A stretch of 64,000 nucleotides of DNA, taken from positions 62,001-126,000 of the forward strand of contig JADZGE010000020.1 of assembly GCA_020854035.1 (NCBI GenBank), read 5' to 3'. Of the stretch, positions 26,065 through 34,839 are shown in pieces (positions within the stretch are counted from its first letter, which is position 1; the number at the start of each line of letters is the position of its first letter). This DNA is from Burkholderiales bacterium (lineage in GTDB: Bacteria > Pseudomonadota > Gammaproteobacteria > Burkholderiales > SG8-41). Position numbers and translations under genes: made by a program. Under the pieces are notes generated by a model. The model was given only the letters and a program-made list of their open reading frames with translations, was not told where the DNA came from and ran no database searches.

Positions 26065-27039
26065 CTAGCGCGCGAGCCCCAGGTCGGTGAGCACCGCCTT
26101 CATCTCCGCGTAGTCCTGGTCGAGTTCCTTGCGGAACGCATCCCCGGAGACGAAGGAGTCGGCCCAGACGTTCTTCCGGAGGTCGTCCTGCCACTCCTGC
26201 ACCTCGGTGGCCTTCTTCAGCAGCCCCGCCCAGTAGGCCGCCTGCTGGGGCGTGATGCCCTTGGGGGCGAAGATCGCACGCCACGCGCCGAACACGACGT
26301 TGACGCCCTGCTCGCGCCACGTGGGAACGTCGGCGAGCGCTCCCGGCAGGCGCCTGTCCGCGGTGATGGCGAGCACGCGCAGCCGACCGGCCGTCACATG
26401 CGGCGCCACGTTGCCCGATGCGGTCGTCACGAGGTCGATATGGCCGCCCATGAGGTTGGGCAGGGCATCGGCCGAGCCCTTGTAGGCGACCACCTTGAGC
26501 TCACGCGCCGCGCCGCCCATCGCCTTCATCGCGACGCCGGCCGCGATGTGGTTGTGGCTGCCGAGCAGCGGCGAAAAGCCGATCGTCACCGACTTCGGGT
26601 CCCTGCGCAGCCGGTCGGCGAGGTCCTTGCCGGTGCGCAGCGCCGAATTCGCCGCCACCGCGAACGCGGTGTAGTCGTTGAAGAGCGCCGCGATCGGCGT
26701 GAGATCGGAGTGATGCAGCTTGCTCGCCCCGGTGATGTTGTTCGTGAGCAGCGCCGGCCCCGCCACCACGAGATAGTGGGGATCACCCGCGTGCTGCTGG
26801 ACGTAGGTATAGGCGATCGAGCCGCCGCCGCCGGCGCGGTTGACGACGGTCAATGTCGCCGGCAGCATCCTGCCCGCGCTCCACACGTGCTCGATGGTGC
26901 GCGCGGTCTTGTCGTTGCTGCCGCCGGGCGGATTCGGCACGACCAGTTCCACGTTCTTCTGCGGCGCCCAGCCCTGCGCGCCGGCGGCGTTTGCGGCGGC
27001 GGCAAGCACCAGCGCCGCCAGGAAATGAAAAGGGCTCAT
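26065..27039 (-). CDS. Bug/TctC-family tripartite tricarboxylate receptor
   Basis: A 324-residue orphan Bug receptor of the divergent branch. A signal peptide ends ANAAGAQ. Loops are LVVPNPPGGSNDKTARTIEH and VVNRAGGGGSIAYTYVQQHA, then VVAYKGSADALPNLMGGHID and FGAWRAIFAPKGITPQQAAY. AAGGAG lies 5 nt before the ATG at 27039. It is the first gene of a minus-strand set (this gene, NHL propeller, Bug) and is divergent from the second ThDP enzyme, with 174 nt between start codons. Confidence 0.88.
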   Translation of the reverse strand: MSPFHFLAALVLAAAANAAGAQGWAPQKNVELVVPNPPGGSNDKTARTIEHVWSAGRMLPATLTVVNRAGGGGSIAYTYVQQHAGDPHYLVVAGPALLTNNITGASKLHHSDLTPIAALFNDYTAFAVAANSALRTGKDLADRLRRDPKSVTIGFSPLLGSHNHIAAGVAMKAMGGAARELKVVAYKGSADALPNLMGGHIDLVTTASGNVAPHVTAGRLRVLAITADRRLPGALADVPTWREQGVNVVFGAWRAIFAPKGITPQQAAYWAGLLKKATEVQEWQDDLRKNVWADSFVSGDAFRKELDQDYAEMKAVLTDLGLAR

Positions 27040-27213
27040 CGGGACTCCTTGCTCGTCGAAAAACGACCGCCTCGCCGCCAGCGCATTCCTTGCTTCCACG
27101 ACATGGCGCCGCCCGCGCGCCGCGCGAGTATTCTACCCATGATCGCGAGCGCGATTCTTGGTAGGATACGAAGGTCTCGCGTTCGCGTGACGTCTTTGAC
27201 GTGGAGGAACAGG

Positions 27214-28890
27214 ATGGCCGAGAAAATGACCGGGGCGCGGCTCTTTGCGCGCATGTTGAAGGCTTACGGTGTGACGCACGTGTTCTTCATGGACGCGATA
27301 TTGCGGCGCGCGCTCGCCGAGATGGAGGACGTGGGCATCAGGCGCATCCTTGGCCACTCCGAAAAAGCGGTCGCCTACATGGCCGACGGCTACGCGCGCG
27401 CGTCGGGGCGGCCCGGCGTGTGCATGGCGCAATCCGTGGGCGCCGCGAATCTCGCCTCGGGTCTGCAGGACCCGTACCTCGGGCACTCTCCCGTCGTCGC
27501 GTTCTCCGGCCGCCACGTGGCCACCAGCCAGTACCGCAATGCCTATCAGGAAGTACCGCACGAACCGCTCTACCAGTCGGTCACCAAGTGGCAGGGTCGC
27601 GTCGACGTGCTGGAGCAGATTCCGCACGTGCTGCGGCAGGCATTCCGCGAGGCGACGACCGGCACGCCGCGGCCGGTGCACGTCGACATGGCGGGCTACA
27701 CGGGCGACGCGGTGACCGCCGAGGAGGGAGCGTTCGAAGTCGCCGCGGACGAAGCGCATACCCGCTACCCCGCGTTCCGGCCGGCGCCCGATCCGGCGGC
27801 GATCGAAAAGGCGGTCGCCGCGATCGGGTCCGCGGCGCGTCCGGTCATCGTCGCGGAGCACACCGCCGAGATCTGCGGCGCACGGGAGGCGCTCGCGAAA
27901 TTCGCGGGCCGCATTCAGGCCCCGGTCGTCGCCACGCTCGATGCCAAGGCCATCATGCTGGAGGAGCACCCCCTTTTCCGCGGGACGCTCGGAACGTACG
28001 GGCGAAGCTGCGCGAACCACGTTGTCGCCGACGCGGACCTCGTCATCTACGCGGGCGGCAACACGAGCGACCAGTCCACCGCCAACTGGAAGATCCCCGC
28101 GCCCGGAACGCGGGTGATCCATATCGAGCTCGACCCCGTCGAACTCGGCAGGAACTATCCCGGCACGATCGGCGTACAGGCCGACGTGCGCCTCGCGCTG
28201 GAGGCGCTGGCGGCGGGCGCGCCGGCGATGAAGCACGACGAGTGGCTTGCCGCCTCGCGCAAGCACGTGGAGGCGTGGCGCGAGGAGGCGGAAGCGGCGC
28301 GCGCTTCCGACGCCGTGCCCGTGCACCCGCAGCGCCTCTGCAGGGAGGTGACCGACTGCCTGCCGCGGGATGCGATCCTCGTCGCCGACACGGGTTACGC
28401 GGCGGTCTGGACCGGGACGCTCGTCTACCTCACGCACGCGACGCAGAGTTACGTCCGGGCGGCGGGATCGCTCGGCTGGTCCTTCCCGGCCTCCCTCGGC
28501 GCGAAGTGCGGCGCGCCGGATCGCCCGGTCGTCTGCTTCACGGGCGACGGCGGCTTCTACTATCACCTGCCGGAGCTGGAAACCGCGCGCCGCCGCGGCA
28601 TCAAGACCGTCACCATCGTCAACAACAACCGGTGCCTCGCGCAGGGCGTGAGGAACCTCACGCTCGCCTACGGCAGCCACGACAAGACCCGCATGGGCGA
28701 ATGCTACGAATACAGCAACACGGATTTCGCGCGCATCGCCCAGGCCTTCGATTGTTTCGGCGCGACGGTGGAGAAGCCGCAGGAGTTCCGCAAGGCATTC
28801 GAAGCCGCGCTCGCCTCGCCCCTGCCGGCGGTGATCGACGTCAAGACGGATCCCGGCATGCAGGCGCCGCTGGCGTGGGCGCCCGCCTGA
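27214..28890 (+). CDS. Thiamine-diphosphate-dependent enzyme, acetolactate-synthase superfamily
   Basis: A 558-residue ThDP enzyme with the same three-domain layout as the gene at 4311-5954, to which it is clearly paralogous along its whole length. The activating Glu is in HSEKAVAYMADGYARASG (near residue 49). The cofactor motif is GDGGFYYHLPELETARR followed by IVNNN. Unlike the paralog it keeps the canonical GDG. The ATG at 27214 has GGAGG 9 nt upstream; the open frame further 5' overlaps a Bug gene and is not coding. A broken Bug gene follows within 10 nt. The substrate is unknown; a 2-oxo acid taken up by a Bug system is an inference. Confidence 0.87.
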   Translation: MAEKMTGARLFARMLKAYGVTHVFFMDAILRRALAEMEDVGIRRILGHSEKAVAYMADGYARASGRPGVCMAQSVGAANLASGLQDPYLGHSPVVAFSGRHVATSQYRNAYQEVPHEPLYQSVTKWQGRVDVLEQIPHVLRQAFREATTGTPRPVHVDMAGYTGDAVTAEEGAFEVAADEAHTRYPAFRPAPDPAAIEKAVAAIGSAARPVIVAEHTAEICGAREALAKFAGRIQAPVVATLDAKAIMLEEHPLFRGTLGTYGRSCANHVVADADLVIYAGGNTSDQSTANWKIPAPGTRVIHIELDPVELGRNYPGTIGVQADVRLALEALAAGAPAMKHDEWLAASRKHVEAWREEAEAARASDAVPVHPQRLCREVTDCLPRDAILVADTGYAAVWTGTLVYLTHATQSYVRAAGSLGWSFPASLGAKCGAPDRPVVCFTGDGGFYYHLPELETARRRGIKTVTIVNNNRCLAQGVRNLTLAYGSHDKTRMGECYEYSNTDFARIAQAFDCFGATVEKPQEFRKAFEAALASPLPAVIDVKTDPGMQAPLAWAPA

Positions 28891-28898
28891 CGGCGAAG

Positions 28899-29677
28899 GT
28901 GATCGTCTTCCGCCTCGGGGTTGCCGTCATGATCGCCGCGTTGCCGGCGAGCAACGCGGCGATGACGCAGCAATACCCGGAGCGCCCGGTGCGCCTCATC
29001 GTGCCCGCCGCGCCGGGAGGGGCGATCGACGTCGTGGGACGCATCGTCGCCAACCGGCTCACGGACATCTTCGGCCAGCACGTGCTCGTGGAGAACCGCG
29101 CCGGCGCGAACAACATCCTCGGCACCGAGATCGCAGCCCGCGCGCCCGCGGACGGCTACACGCTTCTAACCACCGCCGGGTCGCACACCATCAATCCGGC
29201 GGTGTACCGGAAGCTCCCCTACGACGCCCTGCGCGATTTCACGCCCATCTCCCGCATCGCCGATTCCGGCGGACTCGTGATCGTGGTGCACCCTTCCGTG
29301 CGGGTATACAGCCTCCAGGATCTGATCGCGCTCGCCCGCAAGCGCCCCGGGGACGTCAACTACGGCTCGGCGGGCTTCGGCAATCTCACGCACATCGCGG
29401 GGGAGATGTTCCAGGTGTCGAGGAGGCAGGCGTGAAAGGCTACGTCGCGAGCGGCTGGTACGGGCTCTACGGCCCGCGCGCCATGCCGCGCGACATCGTG
29501 GAGCGCCTGAACGCCGCTGTGAAGAAGGTCGTCGCGACGGCGTACATCCGCGAGCGCTTCGCCCAGTTGAACCTCGAGCCGGTGGGCAGCACGCCGGAGG
29601 CATTCGCCGCCTTCCTGAAAACGGACCTGGAAAAATACGCGAAAATCGCGCGAGCGGCGAAGATCGAGCCGCAATAA
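28899..29677 (+). pseudogene. Bug/TctC receptor gene broken by internal deletion and frameshift
   Basis: From the GTG at 28899 the frame encodes a signal peptide and a good Bug N-terminal domain (RLIVPAAPGGAIDVVGRIVA, then VLVENRAGANNILGTEIAAR) up to GNLTHIAGEMFQV, near residue 175, followed by a stop at 29435. The C-terminal part resumes in another frame at about 29420 (EEAGVKGYVASGWYGLYGPR) and runs to 29677. About 75 residues, including the VPYKG region, are missing. The gene follows the ThDP gene by 8 nt and was probably co-transcribed with it before the deletion. Confidence 0.82.
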
Positions 29678-29756
29678 ACGAAGCGCGCCGCGCTCCTTCC
29701 ATCAAGTGAACGGCAGCGGACATCCAGCGGCTTGATCGATCGTTCGGGAGGACCCC

Positions 29757-30926
29757 ATGTTCGAGTACTTCCCAAACAACTACACGTGGAGCCTCGCGGT
29801 CATGTCGGCGTTGAACCGCGGCGGCCAGATTTCGGAGATCGACGAGGCCTGCCGGCCATTGAGGGAGATCGCCGGCATCAAGGCGTTGCAGGGCGACAGG
29901 ATCCAGCAGAACGCCTGGTTCGAGAGCTGGATGAAGCTCGCCGAGCGCGTCGAGCGCCTCGGGCGGGCGGACGAGCAGGCGGGACACACGCTCTCCGCCG
30001 GCCGGAAGTACCTGCGCTCGGGCATCTATTACCTGCTCGCCGAGCGCATGCCGAGTCACAAGGACCCGCGCCGGCTCGCCGCCTACCAGCGCGGCATCGA
30101 GGTCTACCGGAACGGGCTCGTGTGCCGCAGGGAGCCGGTGGAGTTCGTGGAGGTACCGTACGCCGGGCAGCGCCTGCCCGCGCTCTTTTCCCGGGCCCCC
30201 GTGGCGGGACGCGCGCCGTGCATCGTGCATTTCGACGGCCTCGACGTCACCAAGGAGATCATCTATTCCGCCGTCGCCGACGAGTTTCGCCGCCGCGGCG
30301 TGTCGCTCTTGATCGTGGATCACCCCGGCACCGGCGCGGCGCTGCGCCTGCTGGGGCTGCCGAGCGGTCCCGATACGGAGAAGCCCGCCGGCGCCGCCGT
30401 GGACTATCTGGAAACCCGCGCCGATGTCGATCCGGAGCGTATCGGCATCATGGCGCTCTCGCTCGGAGGCTACTACGCGCCGCGCGCCGCCGCCTTCGAG
30501 AAGCGCTTCAAGTGCGCCGTCGCGTGGGGCGCGATCTGGGACTACGGGCAATGCGTCGCCGAGCGCATCGGCGGGCGCGGCGAGCCGTCCGTGCCCGGCT
30601 ACGCCGAGCACGTGAACTGGGTGTTCGGCCGGGAGACGATCGAGGAGACCTTGAAGATCGTCAGGCAGATGACGCTCGAGGGTGTCGCGGAGAAGATCAC
30701 CTGTCCGCTGCTCATCGTGCACGGCGAGAACGACCGGCAGGTGCCGCTCTGGCACGCCGAGCGGACCTACGCCGCCGCGGTGAACAGCCCCGGACGCGAG
30801 CTGAAGGTCTGCACGCTCGCCGACGGCGGCGCCGAGCACTGCGGCGCCGACAATGGCCCGCTGGTCGTGGATTACATGACAGATTGGGCCGCCGCGAAGC
30901 TGGGCGGAAATCCGCGCGGGGTATGA
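29757..30926 (+). CDS. Alpha/beta hydrolase (dienelactone/pseudooxynicotine-hydrolase-like)
   Basis: A 389-residue alpha/beta hydrolase with an about 130-residue helical N-terminal extension before the core, as in the 2,6-dihydropseudooxynicotine hydrolase/FrsA-type group. The oxyanion strand is CIVHFDGLDVTKE. The nucleophile Ser is in MALSLGGYYAPR near residue 238, the acid Asp in HGENDRQVP near 324 and the His in GGAEHCGADN near 361. GGGAGG precedes the ATG. It could cleave a C-C or ester bond in a catabolic intermediate. Neighbours (broken Bug, ThDP enzyme) are compatible but not specific. Confidence 0.85.
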   Translation: MFEYFPNNYTWSLAVMSALNRGGQISEIDEACRPLREIAGIKALQGDRIQQNAWFESWMKLAERVERLGRADEQAGHTLSAGRKYLRSGIYYLLAERMPSHKDPRRLAAYQRGIEVYRNGLVCRREPVEFVEVPYAGQRLPALFSRAPVAGRAPCIVHFDGLDVTKEIIYSAVADEFRRRGVSLLIVDHPGTGAALRLLGLPSGPDTEKPAGAAVDYLETRADVDPERIGIMALSLGGYYAPRAAAFEKRFKCAVAWGAIWDYGQCVAERIGGRGEPSVPGYAEHVNWVFGRETIEETLKIVRQMTLEGVAEKITCPLLIVHGENDRQVPLWHAERTYAAAVNSPGRELKVCTLADGGAEHCGADNGPLVVDYMTDWAAAKLGGNPRGV

Positions 30927-31031
30927 CGAAGCAACCGGTTGACGGTAACGAGTTTGCGGTGGCGGGCCGGAAGCATCGCTGCGACGGCGTCGGCCCCCAT
31001 CGGCAATAGCCTGCCGACCACTGCCCGCCGA

Positions 31032-31097
31032 TTACTGCACGCTCGCCGCCCCCTGGCGCCGCCAGGCCGCCGGCGTCGTCCCCAGCGCCCGCTTGAA
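31032..31097 (-). pseudogene. AraC-family regulator C-terminal remnant
   Basis: The last about 21 codons of an AraC/XylS helix-turn-helix domain are readable on the minus strand (FKRALGTTPAAWRRQGAASV, Gln, stop). This is the usual closing F-R-R-x-x-G-x-x-P-x-x-W-R motif. Upstream of Phe the sequence immediately becomes the GAACGCACATTGGGGTC repeat array, so the rest of the gene has been removed or replaced at the array edge. Confidence 0.6.
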
Positions 31098-31177
31098 CGC
31101 ACATTGGGGTCGAACGCACATTGGGGTCAGGTCTTGTTTCTGAACGCACATTGGGGTCATGAACGCACATTGGGGTC
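31095..31177. repeat. Four-copy 17-nt direct repeat array
   Basis: GAACGCACATTGGGGTC occurs exactly four times: 31095-31111, 31112-31128, 31142-31158 and 31161-31177. Copies two and four are each followed by AGGTCTTGTTTCT. Gaps are 0, 13 and 2 nt, so this is not a CRISPR array. It sits between an AraC remnant and a RAYT-transposase fragment. Such GACCCC-AATGTGCGTTC units are often seen next to REP-associated transposases. Confidence 0.85.
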
Positions 31178-31258
31178 AGGTCTTGTTTCTTGCTTCGTGT
31201 GCGGCGATGATCCGGCTCGCCGTGGGACCGACAGCACCGCGGCGCGCGCAACGGCGCT

Positions 31259-31545
31259 TTGCGTGTAGCCCCCCCTCGCGGTGTGCCCTCGCCATACCCG
31301 CATTCCGTTACCTGGCGCATCAGGCGCGAGAGATTCGCGCGCCGGGTCTCGATCACCAGGTGGCAGTGGTTGGGCATCAGGCAGCAGGCAAGGCAACCCG
31401 GGTCAAACCGCGCCAGCGCCTGCGCGAGTACCCCGGGCAACTCCTCCCGGTCCGCATTGTCTTCGAAGATCGCCTCGCGCCGATCCCCGCGCGCGGTCAC
31501 GCGGTAGAACGAGCCGGCGAACTCCAGTCTCAGTGGCCGGGACAT
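31259..31545 (-). mobile_element. REP-associated tyrosine transposase (RAYT, Y1_Tnp) fragment
   Basis: From the ATG at 31545 the frame reads MSRPLRLEFAGSFYRVTARG then DRREAIFEDNADREEL, the typical RAYT start. It continues to MPNHCHLVIET with the H-x-H metal site of HUH nucleases and NLSRLMRQ. After about residue 80 the similarity stops, before the catalytic Tyr helix. Only the N-terminal half survives, so it should be inactive. Its start overlaps the last codons of the MmgE/PrpD gene by 16 nt. The 17-nt repeats lie about 80 nt beyond its broken end. Confidence 0.72.
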
Positions 31546-32873
31546 CGTATCAGTTCGGCGACGCGCGCCATGTCCCTCTGATTCTCGAGATCGCCCACCG
31601 CGTCGATGATCGCCCGCGCCTGCCGTTCGTTCAGCAGTCCGCGCGTGTAGCGCCGGAACTTCTCGCACGCATCCTCCCATGTGAGCGGATTGCCGGGGGA
31701 GCCCTTGTGGGGCGAGGTCACCTTCGCGAGCGTCCGCCCCCCGCAGGCGATCTCGACCCGCGCGGGAACGAGGTCGTGCACGGTCTCGTCCACGACGAGT
31801 TCCATGCTCTTCGCGAGGCCGCGCACCAGCGGGTCCCGGACGGCGGCATCGTCGTACACGAGCGGATTCGACATGTCGCGGGTAAGCGCGACCGCCGCGG
31901 TGAACGGCAGGCTGTACTGGCCGCCCATCACCGTCATTGGCTCGCGCACGGTGTGCCGGTCCTCCAGAATGCGATGGGCGCCGGTGATCGTGACCCGTGT
32001 GATCGCGCGCGGATCGAAGGTATGCTCGCGCTTCAGGTCCTGGATCGCCTGCACCACCGCCTGGTGCGTCACGTGCGTCGCGAACGCCTTGTGCGACGCG
32101 GGCTGGATGACCCATTTCCTGCCGAGCCCCTCGGTGAGCTTCGCGAGGTCAGCCGGTTCGGAGAAGGCGTTGAAGTAGCCGTACGGGCCTTCTATCACGG
32201 TGACCGGGCCCTGCAGGCCCTTGCGGGCGAGAAGCGCGCTTTCCAGCCCCAGCGCGCTCGCGCGCCCGGGGTGCACGCGCTTGGTATCGTCGCCAGCCCA
32301 CGCGAATTCGAGCAGGCCCGCCGCGCAGGAGCCGGCGAGCCCGAGCGCGCTCGCGATCGTGCCGGCATCGAGACCGTAGAGCTTCGCCACCGCCGCGGCG
32401 GCGCCGAACGGCCCCTGCACGCCCGGGTTGTGAAAGCCGCGCCGGCTTTCCAGGCCCACCGCCGTCCGGTGCAGGCGTCCCGAGAGCTCGTAGCCGACCG
32501 CGAGCGCGAGGAGAAACGACTTGCCGTCGCGATGCTCGCGCTCGCTCACGGCGAGGGCCGCCGGCAGCACGGTGCCGGCGGCGTGCGAGCCGGTGAGCGG
32601 TTCGCACTCGAAAGCCCCGATGAGCGAGCCGTTCGCAAACGCCGCCCGCGATATGTCCGTGCGCCATGGCTGGTTGGCGACCGAGACCTCCCGCGTGCCG
32701 CCCAACTCGCGCACCATCTCGACCACCTGGCGGGCCCACGGCATCGCCGAGCCCACGAAAGCGGCGGCGAATGCGTCCAGCACGGCGACCCGGAACTCGG
32801 CGATCATGGAGGGCGGCAGGTCCGCGTAGCCGGTGTCGGCGACGAACTTCGCGAGCGCCTGTGTCTCCCGCAT
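31530..32873 (-). CDS. MmgE/PrpD family protein
   Basis: A 447-residue MmgE/PrpD protein, the family of 2-methylcitrate dehydratase and cis-aconitate decarboxylase. These are two-domain helical-lid enzymes acting on carboxylates. Landmarks include LTGSHAAGTVLPAALAVSE near residue 95, GVQGPFGAAAAVAKLYGLD near 155, KRVHPGRASALGLESALLA near 200 and YSLPFTAAVAL near 325. No Prp operon genes flank it, so a methylcitrate role is unlikely. Members in accessory catabolic loci often act on other dicarboxylates. ATG 32873 is chosen (GTG 32882 possible); no clear Shine-Dalgarno. A RAYT fragment overlaps its 3' end. Confidence 0.85.
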   Translation of the reverse strand: MRETQALAKFVADTGYADLPPSMIAEFRVAVLDAFAAAFVGSAMPWARQVVEMVRELGGTREVSVANQPWRTDISRAAFANGSLIGAFECEPLTGSHAAGTVLPAALAVSEREHRDGKSFLLALAVGYELSGRLHRTAVGLESRRGFHNPGVQGPFGAAAAVAKLYGLDAGTIASALGLAGSCAAGLLEFAWAGDDTKRVHPGRASALGLESALLARKGLQGPVTVIEGPYGYFNAFSEPADLAKLTEGLGRKWVIQPASHKAFATHVTHQAVVQAIQDLKREHTFDPRAITRVTITGAHRILEDRHTVREPMTVMGGQYSLPFTAAVALTRDMSNPLVYDDAAVRDPLVRGLAKSMELVVDETVHDLVPARVEIACGGRTLAKVTSPHKGSPGNPLTWEDACEKFRRYTRGLLNERQARAIIDAVGDLENQRDMARVAELIRCPGH

Positions 32874-33023
32874 GGCGTTCACCGCGGTGGCGGAAAGCCG
32901 CTGTCAAACGGGATCGCGGCGGGCCGGTTGCGCGGCATCGATCTGACTTGAGGCGCGAGGGCGCCGCGCGGGCGGCGGCCTGCCCGGCCGCGCCGCCGCC
33001 GCGCAGCCATCATCGCAAGGCGG

Positions 33024-34703
33024 TCACTCCTTCGGTGGAATGACCGGCAGCAACAGGTACGAATCGTACTTGCCCCCCGAATGGATGGTCCCGGTGCCGC
33101 CCTGGTTGTAATCGGCGTGGAAATGCGTGAAGTGCTGCGTGCCGACACCGTCCATCGGCGAGACGTCGAGGCGCAGCTTGTGCCCCTTCCGGAACACCAT
33201 GCTGGTTGCCCAGACCTCGACCTGGCACTCCACGATCTCGCCCGGCGCAAGCCACCACCGCTCGTCGTGCGCGTGATACGGTCGGTAGGGCAGCGACTTC
33301 TCAGGGTCGAGCTTGCGGTGCGAGGCGCGCAGCCACCCCTTGGTGACGCACTGGAGCGGCTCGCCCTGCTGGCCCACCTCGAAGAGGTCTCCTCCGTCGG
33401 GACCGATGTTGCGGATCGTCGCGAAGATGTCGAGGTCCTTCACCGTGCTCGACACCCAGAGGTTCAGCACGATCGGGCCGGTGATTTCGGTGTCTTCCTT
33501 CATCGGCGGGGTCTCGAACGACACGCCGCGCGGAGTCTTCGCCGGGCGGCTCGCGGGTCCCTGGGGATAGCTCACCTTCGCCGCCCGCCTCAGCGGCTGG
33601 GTCACGAGCTGCCCCTCCACGGCCTTCGGGTCCTCGGAACCCGCGCGGTCGATGCGGAGGTAGTACTTCGTCCACTCGGTGCGCGCGAGCGGCCACTCGT
33701 TCTCGAAGCGGAAGCCGTAGGGCTTCGTGCTCCCGCCCGTGCGGATCTCGAGCTTCACCGGCGGCTCGTCCATGATCCCGGTGTCGATGCCCTTCAGCCA
33801 GTAGTCGAACCAGCGCAACTGGTCGATTCTCGCTTCCTCTGCGTAGAAGGCATGGAAGTGCGTGCCGGTGTGGATGCGCAGCTTCTTGTGCTCCGAAGCC
33901 GCGCACAGGTAGGCCTCGGTGTTGCCGCGCAGGTGGAGCGAACTCCCGCCCCAGTTGCCCACCGTGTAGAGAGGCACCTTGATCCGCTCCCAGCGGGCGC
34001 TGTTCAGGCGCCAGTACTGGGAATCGAGATCCTTCGCCATGTAGTTCCACAGGAGATTGTTGTCGAAAGCGTCCGGGTTGTAGGAGCGCGGCTCGCCGAG
34101 GAGATGCAGCGCGGTGTTGTTGTTCGCCCAGCGCGCGATGAAGCCCATCGCGAAGATGCCGCCATGATAGGCCTGATCGCGGTACTGGTCGGCCCGGCCC
34201 TCCCACGGCATGATGGCCTTCAACGACGGCGGCTGCAGCCCCGCGACCCGCCACTGGAAGGCAGCGTGGTAGGAAATGCCGCAGCAGCCCACGTTGCCGT
34301 TCGACCAGCGCTTCTTCGCGATCCATTCGATGCAGTCGCAGGCGTCCACCGCTTCCGCGTAGGAACTCGGCTCGGACTTGCCGGGCGACTTGCCGGAACC
34401 GCGCGTGTCCACGCGGAAGAGCGCGTAGCCGCGCGGGCACCACCACAGGGGATTCACCGTCTCCCAGTTCATGTACGGATTCGGCTTCTCCTCGAGGTCG
34501 GGGGGCGGCACCCACAGCTTGTCCTTCATGTACGGCCCGATCGTGAAGATCACCGGGAACTTCTCGGTGCTGCCCTTCCCGAAATCGGGGCGGAAAATGT
34601 CGCCGTAGAGGATCGTGCCGTCGCGCATCGGGACCTTCACGTCCTTCTCCACGACGAGCCTGTACTTCCTGGGCCGGGACATCTGGTACCGGGGCTTGGC
34701 CAT
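33024..34703 (-). CDS. CocE/NonD family hydrolase (X-Pro dipeptidyl-peptidase-like)
   Basis: A 559-residue serine hydrolase of the CocE/NonD family, related to X-Pro dipeptidyl peptidases and cocaine esterase. The alpha/beta core has MRDGTILYGDIFRPDFGKGS near the N-terminus and ALFRVDTRGSGKSPG. The nucleophile elbow is GCCGISYHAAFQWR near residue 148, and YWLKGIDTGIMDEPPVKL marks the end of the core. The jelly-roll C-terminal PepX_C domain ends with EVWATSMVFRKGHKLRLDVS. The start is ATG 34703. It lies between the MmgE/PrpD and DHDPS-family genes on the same strand; an ester or amide substrate feeding that pathway is a guess. Confidence 0.87.
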   Translation of the reverse strand: MAKPRYQMSRPRKYRLVVEKDVKVPMRDGTILYGDIFRPDFGKGSTEKFPVIFTIGPYMKDKLWVPPPDLEEKPNPYMNWETVNPLWWCPRGYALFRVDTRGSGKSPGKSEPSSYAEAVDACDCIEWIAKKRWSNGNVGCCGISYHAAFQWRVAGLQPPSLKAIMPWEGRADQYRDQAYHGGIFAMGFIARWANNNTALHLLGEPRSYNPDAFDNNLLWNYMAKDLDSQYWRLNSARWERIKVPLYTVGNWGGSSLHLRGNTEAYLCAASEHKKLRIHTGTHFHAFYAEEARIDQLRWFDYWLKGIDTGIMDEPPVKLEIRTGGSTKPYGFRFENEWPLARTEWTKYYLRIDRAGSEDPKAVEGQLVTQPLRRAAKVSYPQGPASRPAKTPRGVSFETPPMKEDTEITGPIVLNLWVSSTVKDLDIFATIRNIGPDGGDLFEVGQQGEPLQCVTKGWLRASHRKLDPEKSLPYRPYHAHDERWWLAPGEIVECQVEVWATSMVFRKGHKLRLDVSPMDGVGTQHFTHFHADYNQGGTGTIHSGGKYDSYLLLPVIPPKE

Positions 34704-34839
34704 TTCTCACCTGTAATGAATTCGATGCGGCACGCCGCCGTGCGGGCGGGTCGATTCTACAGCCGGCATGAGGCCCGTGCGGGCGAGTCCGCAAGTCGGA
34801 CGCCGGCGCGGTCCCGGCGGCGTAAAGTGCCGCGCCAGC

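Noticed and set aside
25942..27213. Plus-strand 5' extension of the ThDP gene
   Set aside because: It overlaps a Bug gene on the other strand and reads as random Arg/Gly-rich sequence. ATG 27214 has GGAGG and starts the conserved domain.
31095..31177. CRISPR array
   Set aside because: Repeats are 17 nt with gaps of 0, 13 and 2 nt, so there are no spacers, and no cas genes are seen.
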